Assembly (NCBI RefSeq): GCF_034059295.1
Contig: NZ_CP139141.1
Span: 3,021,001-3,085,000, forward strand
Source: Pseudomonas sp. HR96
Lineage (GTDB): Bacteria; Pseudomonadota; Gammaproteobacteria; Pseudomonadales; Pseudomonadaceae
DNA length: 64,000 nucleotides
Direction: 5' to 3'
Shown piece by piece: positions 27,675-34,673 of the stretch; position 1 is the first letter of the stretch; every line of letters begins with the position of its first letter. Both the position numbers and the translations under genes were made by a program. The notes under the pieces were generated by a model, which worked only from the letters and a program-made list of their open reading frames with translations, did not search any database and was not told where the DNA came from.

Positions 27675-28352
27675 ATGTTTGCTCAAGGCTTCACCGCTGA
27701 CACCGCGCTGTTCATCGCCCGACAACTGGGACAAGGCGCCTGGGTCACCTTGCAGATCACCGCCATGGCGCAAGTCCTGGTGTTGCTGCTGGGTTTTGCC
27801 ATTGCCCTGATGCGCCTGTCGCCCTGGCGACTGCTGCGCTGGGTGGCGACCCTGTACGTTGAAGTGCTGCGCGGTATCTCGGCGCTGGTGCTGCTGTTCT
27901 ATCTGTTCTTCATCCTGCCGCTGTTCGGCGTCACCCTGGCGCCGATGACCACCGGGGTGATCGGCCTCGGGCTGACCTTTTCCGCCTACGCCTCGGAGAT
28001 CGTGCGCTCGGCGCTGGTCAACGTCAGCGCCGGCCAGCGCGACGCCATCCGCGCGCTGGACCTGCCAGGCGGCGTGGCCCTGCGGCGGATCATCCTGCCC
28101 CAGGCCTTGCCATTCATGATTCCGCCGTTGGGCAATCAGCTGGTCGAGCTGCTCAAGACCACCTCGCTGGTGTCGCTGATCACTCTCACCGACCTGACCT
28201 TTGCCGGCAACCAGTTGATCACGACCCTGGGCCAGCAATCGCTGATCTGGAGCATTGTGCTGCTGTGCTACTTCGCCATGGCCTGGCCGTTGAGCCGGCT
28301 GGTGCGCTGGTACGAACAGCGCAGCACTGCGTGGCGCAGGACGGGGGGCTGA
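27675..28352 (+). CDS. ehuC: ABC importer permease, EhuC type
   Basis: A 225-residue inner-membrane permease of the polar amino acid (HisM/GlnP) type with five hydrophobic segments. The TLQITAMAQVLVLLLGFAIALMRLS N-terminal block precedes the EAA loop RDAIRALDLPGGVALRRIILPQALPFMIPPLGNQLVELLKTTSL, which contacts the ATPase. It pairs with the downstream permease to form a heterodimeric channel. It starts 39 bp after the binding protein. The stop overlaps closely with the start of the second permease (2-bp gap), suggesting coupled translation. Confidence 0.85.
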   Translation: MFAQGFTADTALFIARQLGQGAWVTLQITAMAQVLVLLLGFAIALMRLSPWRLLRWVATLYVEVLRGISALVLLFYLFFILPLFGVTLAPMTTGVIGLGLTFSAYASEIVRSALVNVSAGQRDAIRALDLPGGVALRRIILPQALPFMIPPLGNQLVELLKTTSLVSLITLTDLTFAGNQLITTLGQQSLIWSIVLLCYFAMAWPLSRLVRWYEQRSTAWRRTGG

Positions 28353-28354
28353 GC

Positions 28355-29008
28355 ATGGACTTCGACTTTCAACTGGCCTGGTCGATCCTGCCGGACCTGC
28401 TCAAGGGCCTGGCGGTCACGGTGCGCGTGGTGGTGCTCGGTTTCGTTCTGGCGACCCTGCTCGGCGTGCTCGTCGCCCTGCTGCAACGCAGCCACCTGGG
28501 CTGGGTGCGGCGCAGCTGCGCGGCCTACCTGAGCTTTCTGCGCAACACCCCGCTGATGGTGCAGCTGTACGTGCTGTTCTTCGCCCTGCCCCAGGCCGGC
28601 CTGACGCTGCCGGCCATTTCCACCGGGGTGATCGGCCTGGGCCTGTACTACAGCGCCTACATCGCCGAAGCCTGGCGCGGCGCCATCGACGGCGTGCCCC
28701 GTGGCCAATGGGAAGCGGCTCGCGCGCTGGACCTGGACCGTTCCACCACCTGGCGCCGAATCGTCCTGCCGCAAGCGCTCAAGCCCATGCTGCCGGTGCT
28801 GGGCAACTACCTGATCGGCATGTTCAAGGAGACCCCGCTGCTGGCGGTGATCACCATTCCCGAACTGTTCCAGGCGGCCAAGCAGGTCGCCGGCCTGACC
28901 TATCACTACAACGAGCCCTACACCCTGATGGCGCTGCTGTTTCTGCTGATCAGCGTGCCCACTTCGTTGCTGTTCAAATACCTGGAAAACCGCCGCCATG
29001 CCGCCTGA
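28355..29008 (+). CDS. ehuD: ABC importer permease, EhuD type
   Basis: A 217-residue second permease of the same importer. It shows GLAVTVRVVVLGFVLATLLGVLVALLQRS, then FLRNTPLMVQLYVLFFALPQAG and the EAA loop GQWEAARALDLDRSTTWRRIVLPQALKPMLPVLGNYLIGMFKETPLLAVI. ATG 28355 with ggggg upstream is chosen; the frame extends upstream into the first permease but without coding character. Its last codons overlap the ATPase gene start by 11 bp. Confidence 0.85.
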   Translation: MDFDFQLAWSILPDLLKGLAVTVRVVVLGFVLATLLGVLVALLQRSHLGWVRRSCAAYLSFLRNTPLMVQLYVLFFALPQAGLTLPAISTGVIGLGLYYSAYIAEAWRGAIDGVPRGQWEAARALDLDRSTTWRRIVLPQALKPMLPVLGNYLIGMFKETPLLAVITIPELFQAAKQVAGLTYHYNEPYTLMALLFLLISVPTSLLFKYLENRRHAA

Positions 29009-29777
29009 CCATTCAAGCCCCGCGCAGATTGTCCTCGACCAGGTGGTCAAGCGCTTTGGTGCCACCACCGTCATCGACCACATGGACCTGCGCATCGCCC
29101 AAGGGCAGAAAGTCGCGCTGATCGGCCCCAGCGGCTCGGGCAAGTCCACGGTATTGCGCCTGATCAAGGGCCTGGAAACCTATCAGCACGGCAGTATCGA
29201 AGTGGCCGGCGCGCCAGTGCCGCCCCCCTCCCGAGGTTGGCACTGGCCGCTGGCCAAGCAGCCAGCGCACGTACACCGGGTGGGGATGGTGTTCCAGCAG
29301 TTCAACCTGTTCCCGCACCTCAGCGTGGTGGAAAACGTCATGGAAGCACCCATCCAGGTGCTGCGCCTGAGCCGTGATGAAGCCCGCAGCCGCGCGTTGG
29401 ACTACCTCGGCCAGGTCGGCCTGGCGCACAAGGCCCAGGCCTACCCGGCAAACCTGTCCGGCGGCCAGCAGCAACGGGTGGCGATCGCCCGGGCCCTGGC
29501 CATGCGCCCGCAGGTCATGCTGTTCGACGAGGTGACCTCGGCGCTGGACCCGGAGCTGGTCGGCGAGGTGCTGGAGGTCATTCGCAACATCGCCCATGCC
29601 CAGCAGATGACGATGCTGCTGGTGACCCACGAGATGAATTTCGCCCGGGATATCGCTGACCGAGTGCTGTTCCTCGAAGGTGGGCGAATCGTCGCGGACG
29701 GGACTCCCGATGAGATTCTGGTGAATCCTACAGAGGAACGTACGTTACGCTTTTTGAACAGGGTTAATTCAAGGTAA
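28998..29777 (+). CDS. ehuA: ABC importer ATP-binding protein, EhuA type
   Basis: A 259-residue ABC ATPase with Walker A GPSGSGKST (about residues 42-50), a Q-loop in VGMVFQQFNLFPHLSV, the signature LSGGQQQRVAIARALA, Walker B VMLFDEVTSALDPELV and the H-loop LVTHEMNFA. An insert of about 14 residues before the Q-loop (PPPSRGWHWPLAKQPAHVHR) is typical of EhuA-type ATPases. It powers uptake through the two permeases. The ATG overlaps the end of the second permease. It is the last gene of the operon; no terminator hairpin was seen before the next promoter region. Confidence 0.9.
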   Translation: MPPDHSSPAQIVLDQVVKRFGATTVIDHMDLRIAQGQKVALIGPSGSGKSTVLRLIKGLETYQHGSIEVAGAPVPPPSRGWHWPLAKQPAHVHRVGMVFQQFNLFPHLSVVENVMEAPIQVLRLSRDEARSRALDYLGQVGLAHKAQAYPANLSGGQQQRVAIARALAMRPQVMLFDEVTSALDPELVGEVLEVIRNIAHAQQMTMLLVTHEMNFARDIADRVLFLEGGRIVADGTPDEILVNPTEERTLRFLNRVNSR

Positions 29778-29924
29778 TCAATTAGTTACCCCACTTATCT
29801 AAAGTGAACTCTTCAATCGTCAGGCTCACTACGGCGCGCCTGCCGTCCGTCGGGCATCGCAGTGATAATTCTCGATATTTGTCATAGACTTGCGCGCTTT
29901 ACCTCAGAGCTTTTCTAGACACCT
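29778..29924 (+). promoter_or_regulatory. Promoter region of the secreted endonuclease-like gene
   Basis: A 147-bp AT-richer gap. ttgtcata at 29879-29886 resembles one half of a Pho box (CTGTCAT), as might suit a secreted phosphodiesterase, but the second half-site is poor. Only a half-site match is claimed. Confidence 0.25.
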
Positions 29925-30779
29925 ATGCGCATTCTTCAAACCGTTCTCGCCTGCCTGCTGTTCACCGCCCCCGTCCTGCACGCCGAAACCCGCATCGGCA
30001 CCTGGAACCTTGAACACCTGAGCGTGCGGCCCAACAAGGACTTTCAGGCCATCGCCAAGGTGGCGGCCCAGGTCGATTTTCTCGCGGTGCAGGAGCTGAT
30101 GACGCCCGAAGCCTTGACCACCCTGGCCGAGGCCCTGAGCAAACAGACCGGCCACCACTGGAGCGCCATGGCCTCCGACCGCGTCGGCCGCTCTACCTAC
30201 AAGGAGATGTACGGTTTCGTCTGGCGTGATGACGCAGTGGCCTACGCCGACGGCGCCGTTACCTACCTCGACCGCCAGCAGGCCTTCGCCCGCGACCCCT
30301 ATTCGGCGCGCTTTACCTCGCTGACCGATCACACCGATTTCGTCGTCGCCACCGTGCACATCAAGTACGGCAAGAACAAGGCCGATCGCGCCGGCGAAAT
30401 TGCCGCACTGTCGCAGTACTGGACCTGGCTGGGCCAGACCTACGCCGGCAACAGCCGCATCCTGTTGATGGGCGACTTCAACAACCCGCCCACCTCGCCG
30501 GCCTGGGACAGCCTGGACGCCAGCGCCCGTCCGCTGTTCACCACCGGCGCCAGCACGCTGTCGACCACCGACGGCAAGTTCGCCAACCTCTACGACAACA
30601 TGTTCATCGCCAAGGCCAGCAGCATTCAGGTCGACAGCGCCGAAGTGTTCGCCTACCCGCGCTTCCTGGGTTTGACCCATGAGCAGGCGCGGGCCAATGT
30701 TTCCGATCATGCGCCACTGTTCCTGCATGCCCGAATGGGTGGTTCACTGGCCATGAACGTACCGTCCGCCCGAAAGTAG
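29925..30779 (+). CDS. Secreted endonuclease/exonuclease/phosphatase family protein
   Basis: A 284-residue EEP-fold protein with a clear Sec signal peptide (MRILQTVLACLLFTAPVLHA, cleavage near residue 20). The fold motifs are GTWNLEHLSVRP, the metal Glu in FLAVQELMTPEAL, TVHIKYG, LLMGDFNNPPTSPAW, and VSDHAPLFLH at the C-terminus. This indicates a periplasmic or extracellular Mg2+-dependent nuclease or phosphodiesterase; the substrate is unproven. It differs from the cytoplasmic YbhP-like paralogue at 8816. It is monocistronic and followed by a palindrome gtaacgttac (30784-30793). Confidence 0.85.
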   Translation: MRILQTVLACLLFTAPVLHAETRIGTWNLEHLSVRPNKDFQAIAKVAAQVDFLAVQELMTPEALTTLAEALSKQTGHHWSAMASDRVGRSTYKEMYGFVWRDDAVAYADGAVTYLDRQQAFARDPYSARFTSLTDHTDFVVATVHIKYGKNKADRAGEIAALSQYWTWLGQTYAGNSRILLMGDFNNPPTSPAWDSLDASARPLFTTGASTLSTTDGKFANLYDNMFIAKASSIQVDSAEVFAYPRFLGLTHEQARANVSDHAPLFLHARMGGSLAMNVPSARK

Positions 30780-30865
30780 TGGCGTAACGTTACCATCTGT
30801 CAGAGAAAGCTTTTGGTCCGCCGAATCCTTGAGAAAATGCGCGGATCATCAAAAGAGAACGCCCA

Positions 30866-31261
30866 ATGCAGCAGCCCGAAATGACCTTGCCCATCAGCGC
30901 AGAAGATGAAGCCTGTGTGCGCATGCAGCGCGCCTACGTCGACGTCGCCGCCCAGATCCGCCACCAGGCGGCGACCGCGGGTATCCCCGTCAACGCCGCG
31001 GTGATCGGTCCCGACGTGTACTGCATCAGCGAGCTGACCGACGACCTGTTGATCTTCCCGGTGCACGACCTGGAAACCGGCCAGTTGCGCGATCTGCACC
31101 TGCCGCAGCACATCGAGGGCCTGAGCCATGACGACGTGGTCGAATACACCCAATTGGCTCTGGCCTGGCTGCAGGCGCCGGTCACTCTGAGCGTGCCTCA
31201 GGCGCTGGTGGACGAGCAGTATCGGTTGATGCTGGACGAGTGCGCAGCCGAGGCGGCCTAG
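30866..31261 (+). CDS. Conserved protein of unknown function
   Basis: A 131-residue soluble, acidic protein (MQQPEMTLPISAEDEACVRMQRAYVDVAAQIRHQAA...). It has no signal peptide, TM or recognised motif; sequences near HDLETGQLRDLHLPQHIEGL and EYTQLALAWLQAPVTLS suggest a compact alpha/beta domain. It is convergent with the inositol monophosphatase-like gene, and a 9-bp-stem hairpin lies between them. I know similar short proteins only as hypothetical in Pseudomonas. Confidence 0.65.
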   Translation: MQQPEMTLPISAEDEACVRMQRAYVDVAAQIRHQAATAGIPVNAAVIGPDVYCISELTDDLLIFPVHDLETGQLRDLHLPQHIEGLSHDDVVEYTQLALAWLQAPVTLSVPQALVDEQYRLMLDECAAEAA

Positions 31262-31271
31262 GCGCTGGTTA

Positions 31272-31299
31272 GACGCACCGCCCGCCAGGCCGGTGCGTC
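31272..31299. terminator. Bidirectional hairpin between convergent genes
   Basis: A perfect 9-bp stem gacgcaccg/cggtgcgtc with a 10-base loop sits 10 bp after one stop and 3 bp before the other. No T tract, but the position fits a shared terminator. Confidence 0.6.
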
Positions 31300-31302
31300 A
31301 AA

Positions 31303-32118
31303 TCAGGCGTCCAGCGAAGGCCCGATCAGCCCGGCCATCTGCTCATACACCTGCGGCGCCGCCACCAGCAGCGGATTGCCGGTGAGCAGGCCATCACCGC
31401 GCAGGAAGTCACAGCAGCGCCCGCCCGCCTCCTCCACCATCACCAGACCGGCCAGGCAGTCCCAGCTGTTGATGTGGGTTTCGTAGTAACCGATCAACCT
31501 CCCCGCCGCCACGTAGGCCGTCATCAACGCCCCCGAACCGTTGCGTATGAAGGTGCCGCCCTGTTCGAACAGGCGGGTCAGCACCGGTATGAAATGCTCG
31601 CGACCGTCGCGGTGGTTGGTGCCCATGCCCATCACCCCGTGGCGCACGTCCGGCACGTCGCGCACGCGCATGGGCTGGTCGTTGACCCAGGCGCCCTGGC
31701 CGCAGCAGGCGTGGAACAACTCGTCATGCACCGCGTCGGCGATCACCCCGGCCCAAGCCTTGCCGTCCACCAGCAGGCCAATGGACACGCACCAGGCGTG
31801 CAGGCCGTTGACGAAGCAACTGGTGCCGTCGATGGGGTCGACCACCCAGATGCAGCGCGCCTGCAGGTCGGCGCCACCGGTTTCTTCGCCAAGAAAGCCG
31901 TCTTCGGGAAAGTGCTCGGCCAGGGCCTGCTTGATGAAGGCCTCGGTCTGCTTGTCGACGACGCTCACCAGGTCCTGCAATTCGTCGCCTTTGTGCTCCA
32001 CCACCAGGCTGTCGCGTTGCCGGTAGGCCAGTTCGGCGCTGCGCGCGGCCTCCTGGGCGATGCGCTTGGCGGTTTCATAGCGGCGTTGCAGGTCGGCGGG
32101 GTTGAGGGCTGCTGGCAT
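31303..32118 (-). CDS. Inositol monophosphatase family protein
   Basis: A 271-residue Mg2+-dependent phosphatase. It has the metal-binding GEETGG and WVVDPIDGTSCFVNGLHAW (D-P-I-D-G-T), and the C-terminal NSWDCLAGLVMVEEAGGR, all diagnostic of the IMPase superfamily. The substrate could be inositol phosphate, PAP, fructose bisphosphate or a nucleotide sugar precursor. The start is ATG at 32118 with aaggag upstream on the minus strand; the frame is open to 32319 but the earlier part lacks homology. It is divergent from the FtsH-like gene across 225 bp. Confidence 0.9.
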   Translation of the reverse strand: MPAALNPADLQRRYETAKRIAQEAARSAELAYRQRDSLVVEHKGDELQDLVSVVDKQTEAFIKQALAEHFPEDGFLGEETGGADLQARCIWVVDPIDGTSCFVNGLHAWCVSIGLLVDGKAWAGVIADAVHDELFHACCGQGAWVNDQPMRVRDVPDVRHGVMGMGTNHRDGREHFIPVLTRLFEQGGTFIRNGSGALMTAYVAAGRLIGYYETHINSWDCLAGLVMVEEAGGRCCDFLRGDGLLTGNPLLVAAPQVYEQMAGLIGPSLDA

Positions 32119-32343
32119 GGGTCGGCTCCTTGAGGGTGAACGCCGAGCATAGCGTGAAAATGCTGCAGGTCTGCGAGGGGTTGAGCAGCTGGTGGCCTCC
32201 CGTATCGCTACACATGCGACCACTCGTCCGCCGCCGACCGACAGCAGGGAACTTGGCCCAATTCTGGCAAACATCGCCCCGGGAACGGAATTTTGTCGTT
32301 CGTCCATACCGTCCGACATTCGCTTATCGATACCGAGGTACAG

Positions 32344-34251
32344 ATGTCCAGATCAGGAAGCAAAACCCGGGCGCGCGCCCTCAAGCGCAACCGTTATTGG
32401 CAATCAGCAGTCGGCATCGCCTGTACTTTCCTGATCGCGGGCGGTACCTGGTTGTACGCGGCCAACAGCGCGCCCACCTCGAGCAACGCCGCCACCGCCA
32501 TGGCCGAGCAGATCCAGCACGACGACACGGCGTGGACCGAGCACGACTCGCGTTTCTCCAATTTTGTCGATGACCTGCGCGCAGGCCATGTCGCCGAGGC
32601 CGTCAGCGGCAACGAGCACCTTTACGTCACCCTCAAGGACGGCGCGCGCTACGCCATCGTCGACCAGCTGGGCCTGGCCGCCCGTCAGACCTATGACTTC
32701 GTGGCCAAGGACAGCACCCCGCGTTTCCAGTTTTCCGAACTCAAGGAAAAGGCCTCGGCTGCCTTCAGCGCCGGCTATGCCATCGACATGGCCATGCGCC
32801 TGTTGATCATTGGCGTGGTCCTCAGCGTGGCCTGGCCGATGGCCTGGGGTTTCATCACCAGCCACCTCAAGCGTCGCAAGAAAACCCGCATTACTTTCGA
32901 CGACGTGATCGGCTGCGGCGAAGCCAAGCAGGCCCTGCTCGACATCGCCGCCGCCCAGCGCCACCCCGAGCGCTTTTCTGCCCTGGGCGCGCGGCCGCCG
33001 CGTGGCGTGTTGCTGACCGGCCTGCCCGGCACCGGCAAGACTCACCTGGCCAAGGCCCTGGCCGAGGAATGCGGGGTCAACTTCATCGCCGCCACCGGCA
33101 GCGATTTTTCCAGCATGTTCTATGGCGTGGGCATCATCAAGGTTCGCAACCTGTTCCGCCAGGCTCGGCGCAAGGCGCCCTGCATCGTGCTGATCGACGA
33201 AATCGATGGCATCGGCAAGCGGGCTTCCGAGCCGCGCATGGGTGAAACCGAGCAAAACCGCATCGTCAACCAGTTCCTCACGGAAATGGACGGCTTCAAT
33301 GGCGCCGACGGCGTGCTGGTGATCGGCGCCACCAACCTGGCCGAGTCGCTGGACCCGGCCCTGCGCCGCGAAGGCCGCTTCGACCGGACCATCGCCGTGC
33401 CGCTGCCGACCCTGGAAGACCGCAAGGGCCTGATCAGCCTGTACCTCAAGAAGCTCAAGAACGTCGCGCCCATGGACATCGAGCGCCTGGCCGGCACCTG
33501 CATGGGCCTGACCCCGGCGGCCATTGCCTCGCTGGTCAACCAGGCGGCGATCTTCGCCGCCCGCGAACACGCCTCCAGCATCGAGGAGCGCCATGTGGTC
33601 GACGCCATCGAGACCAACCGCATTGGCGAACAACCGTCGGGTGTGACCCCGTTCACCGAGCACGAACGCCTGTGCATCGCCGTGCACGAGGCCGGCCATG
33701 CGCTGACCGCCGCGCGCCTGAAAATTGGCAAGGTCGACAAGGTCACCATCCTGCCCCGTGGCCAGGCCCTGGGGGTGACCCTGGTGATCCCGACCGAAGA
33801 CAAGCGCCTGCACCGCAAGTCGGAGCTGGAAAACCGCATCGTCATGCTGCTGGCCGGCCGCGCCGCGGAAAAGATGTACTTCAACGAGGTTTCCTCCGGC
33901 GCCTCGATGGACCTGCAGGAGGCCACCAAGATCGCCCTGTCCATGGTCAGCGGCCTGGGCATGGGGCCCAGCAAGCACCTGGCGACGCTCAGCGTGCTGC
34001 GCGAAGCCGGGATCGAAGTCGAGCCGGGCCAGACCCTGGAACAGGTCAACCAGTTGCTGCGGGAGCAGGAAGCGGTGTGCGACGCCCTGCTCGAGGAACA
34101 TCGCGACGCCATGGACTTCATTGTCGACCGCCTGCTGATGGAAGAGACCATCGACGGCGTCGAGGTCTACGGCGCTCTCGGGATGAACGTGCGCGCCCTG
34201 CACCCCCACGACTCCCAAGGGCTGGAACAGGCAGCGTTCACCACCGAGTGA
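32344..34251 (+). CDS. FtsH-type AAA+ zinc metalloprotease (second paralogue)
   Basis: A 635-residue membrane-anchored AAA protease with TM helices at about 18-39 (SAVGIACTFLIAGGTWLYAA) and 139-160, flanking a periplasmic domain of about 100 residues. The ATPase shows Walker A GLPGTGKT (226-233), pore loop MFYGVGIIKVR, Walker B IVLIDEIDGIG and second region of homology LRREGRFDR. The protease has HEAGH (His448-Glu449-His452) and the third zinc ligand Asp523 in SSGASMDLQEAT. It differs from housekeeping FtsH in its N-terminus and in the pore loop (FYGVG instead of FVGVG). Its position upstream of the giant surface protein gene, on the same strand, hints at envelope quality control for it; a REP-rich gap of 422 bp lies between. 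Confidence 0.9.
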   Translation: MSRSGSKTRARALKRNRYWQSAVGIACTFLIAGGTWLYAANSAPTSSNAATAMAEQIQHDDTAWTEHDSRFSNFVDDLRAGHVAEAVSGNEHLYVTLKDGARYAIVDQLGLAARQTYDFVAKDSTPRFQFSELKEKASAAFSAGYAIDMAMRLLIIGVVLSVAWPMAWGFITSHLKRRKKTRITFDDVIGCGEAKQALLDIAAAQRHPERFSALGARPPRGVLLTGLPGTGKTHLAKALAEECGVNFIAATGSDFSSMFYGVGIIKVRNLFRQARRKAPCIVLIDEIDGIGKRASEPRMGETEQNRIVNQFLTEMDGFNGADGVLVIGATNLAESLDPALRREGRFDRTIAVPLPTLEDRKGLISLYLKKLKNVAPMDIERLAGTCMGLTPAAIASLVNQAAIFAAREHASSIEERHVVDAIETNRIGEQPSGVTPFTEHERLCIAVHEAGHALTAARLKIGKVDKVTILPRGQALGVTLVIPTEDKRLHRKSELENRIVMLLAGRAAEKMYFNEVSSGASMDLQEATKIALSMVSGLGMGPSKHLATLSVLREAGIEVEPGQTLEQVNQLLREQEAVCDALLEEHRDAMDFIVDRLLMEETIDGVEVYGALGMNVRALHPHDSQGLEQAAFTTE

Positions 34252-34278
34252 ACGAGGGCCCCCATGCGCCACATTCTG

Positions 34279-34424
34279 GCGTAGGAGCCGGCGCAGCTGG
34301 CGAGTGATGCGACTGCGGCGTGATGACGGACACGAACCGGGTCGATGCCCTCGCCAGCTTCGCCGGCTCCTACGCGGCCTAAGGGTGCGCTCTATTTTGG
34401 CGTAGGAGCCGACGCAGCTGGCGA
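34279..34424. repeat. Three REP elements in alternating orientation
   Basis: Copies at 34279-34303 (gcgtaggagccggcgcagct...), 34351-34376 (inverse orientation, tcgccagcttcgccggctcc...) and 34401-34424 (direct, cgtaggagccgacgcagctg). The first two form a large inverted pair. The same core is found at 26598-26623 and inside the B elements at 19648 and 53.2-54.8 kb. Confidence 0.85.
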
Positions 34425-34532
34425 ACCATTCGTGGGACAGCCGTCACAACTGTGCTAATTCCTGGCGCCGGCTTTCCGGCATCCGACCTACGGCTGCTGG
34501 TCTTTTGCTATCACCGACTAAGCTGACTCTGA

Positions 34533-34573
34533 GGATCCAATCCCGGACGAACGGCCATCATCCGGTTGGATCC
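34533..34573 (+). promoter_or_regulatory. 13-bp interrupted palindrome/hairpin in the leader of the giant surface protein gene
   Basis: The outer arms ggatccaa and ttggatcc are perfect, the inner arms ccgga and tccgg are perfect, and a 2-base bulge (tc) lies on one side; the loop is 13 bases. It ends 100 bp before ATG 34674. It could be an operator, an attenuator or an mRNA stabiliser. The ribosome site ggagg is at 34662-34666. Confidence 0.55.
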
Positions 34574-34673
34574 ACAGCCGATACAGAGTGAGTCCCTCTG
34601 CGCTCGCCCTTTCTCAATCTTCATCCAGGCGACGTAGTGCTTCGGGGCAGCCCGTGACATTTGGAGGTCATTG

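Noticed and set aside
29878..29895. Complete Pho box before the secreted endonuclease-like gene
   Set aside because: Only one half-site (TTGTCAT) is present; the second repeat does not match, so only a weak note is kept.
31965..32319. N-terminal extension of the inositol monophosphatase-like gene to 32319
   Set aside because: Family similarity starts at MPAALNPADLQ, with an aaggag site just before ATG 32118.
32293..32343. Upstream TTG start for the FtsH-like protease
   Set aside because: ATG 32344 has a gagg ribosome site at proper distance and gives a normal N-terminus; the extra 17 residues lack support.
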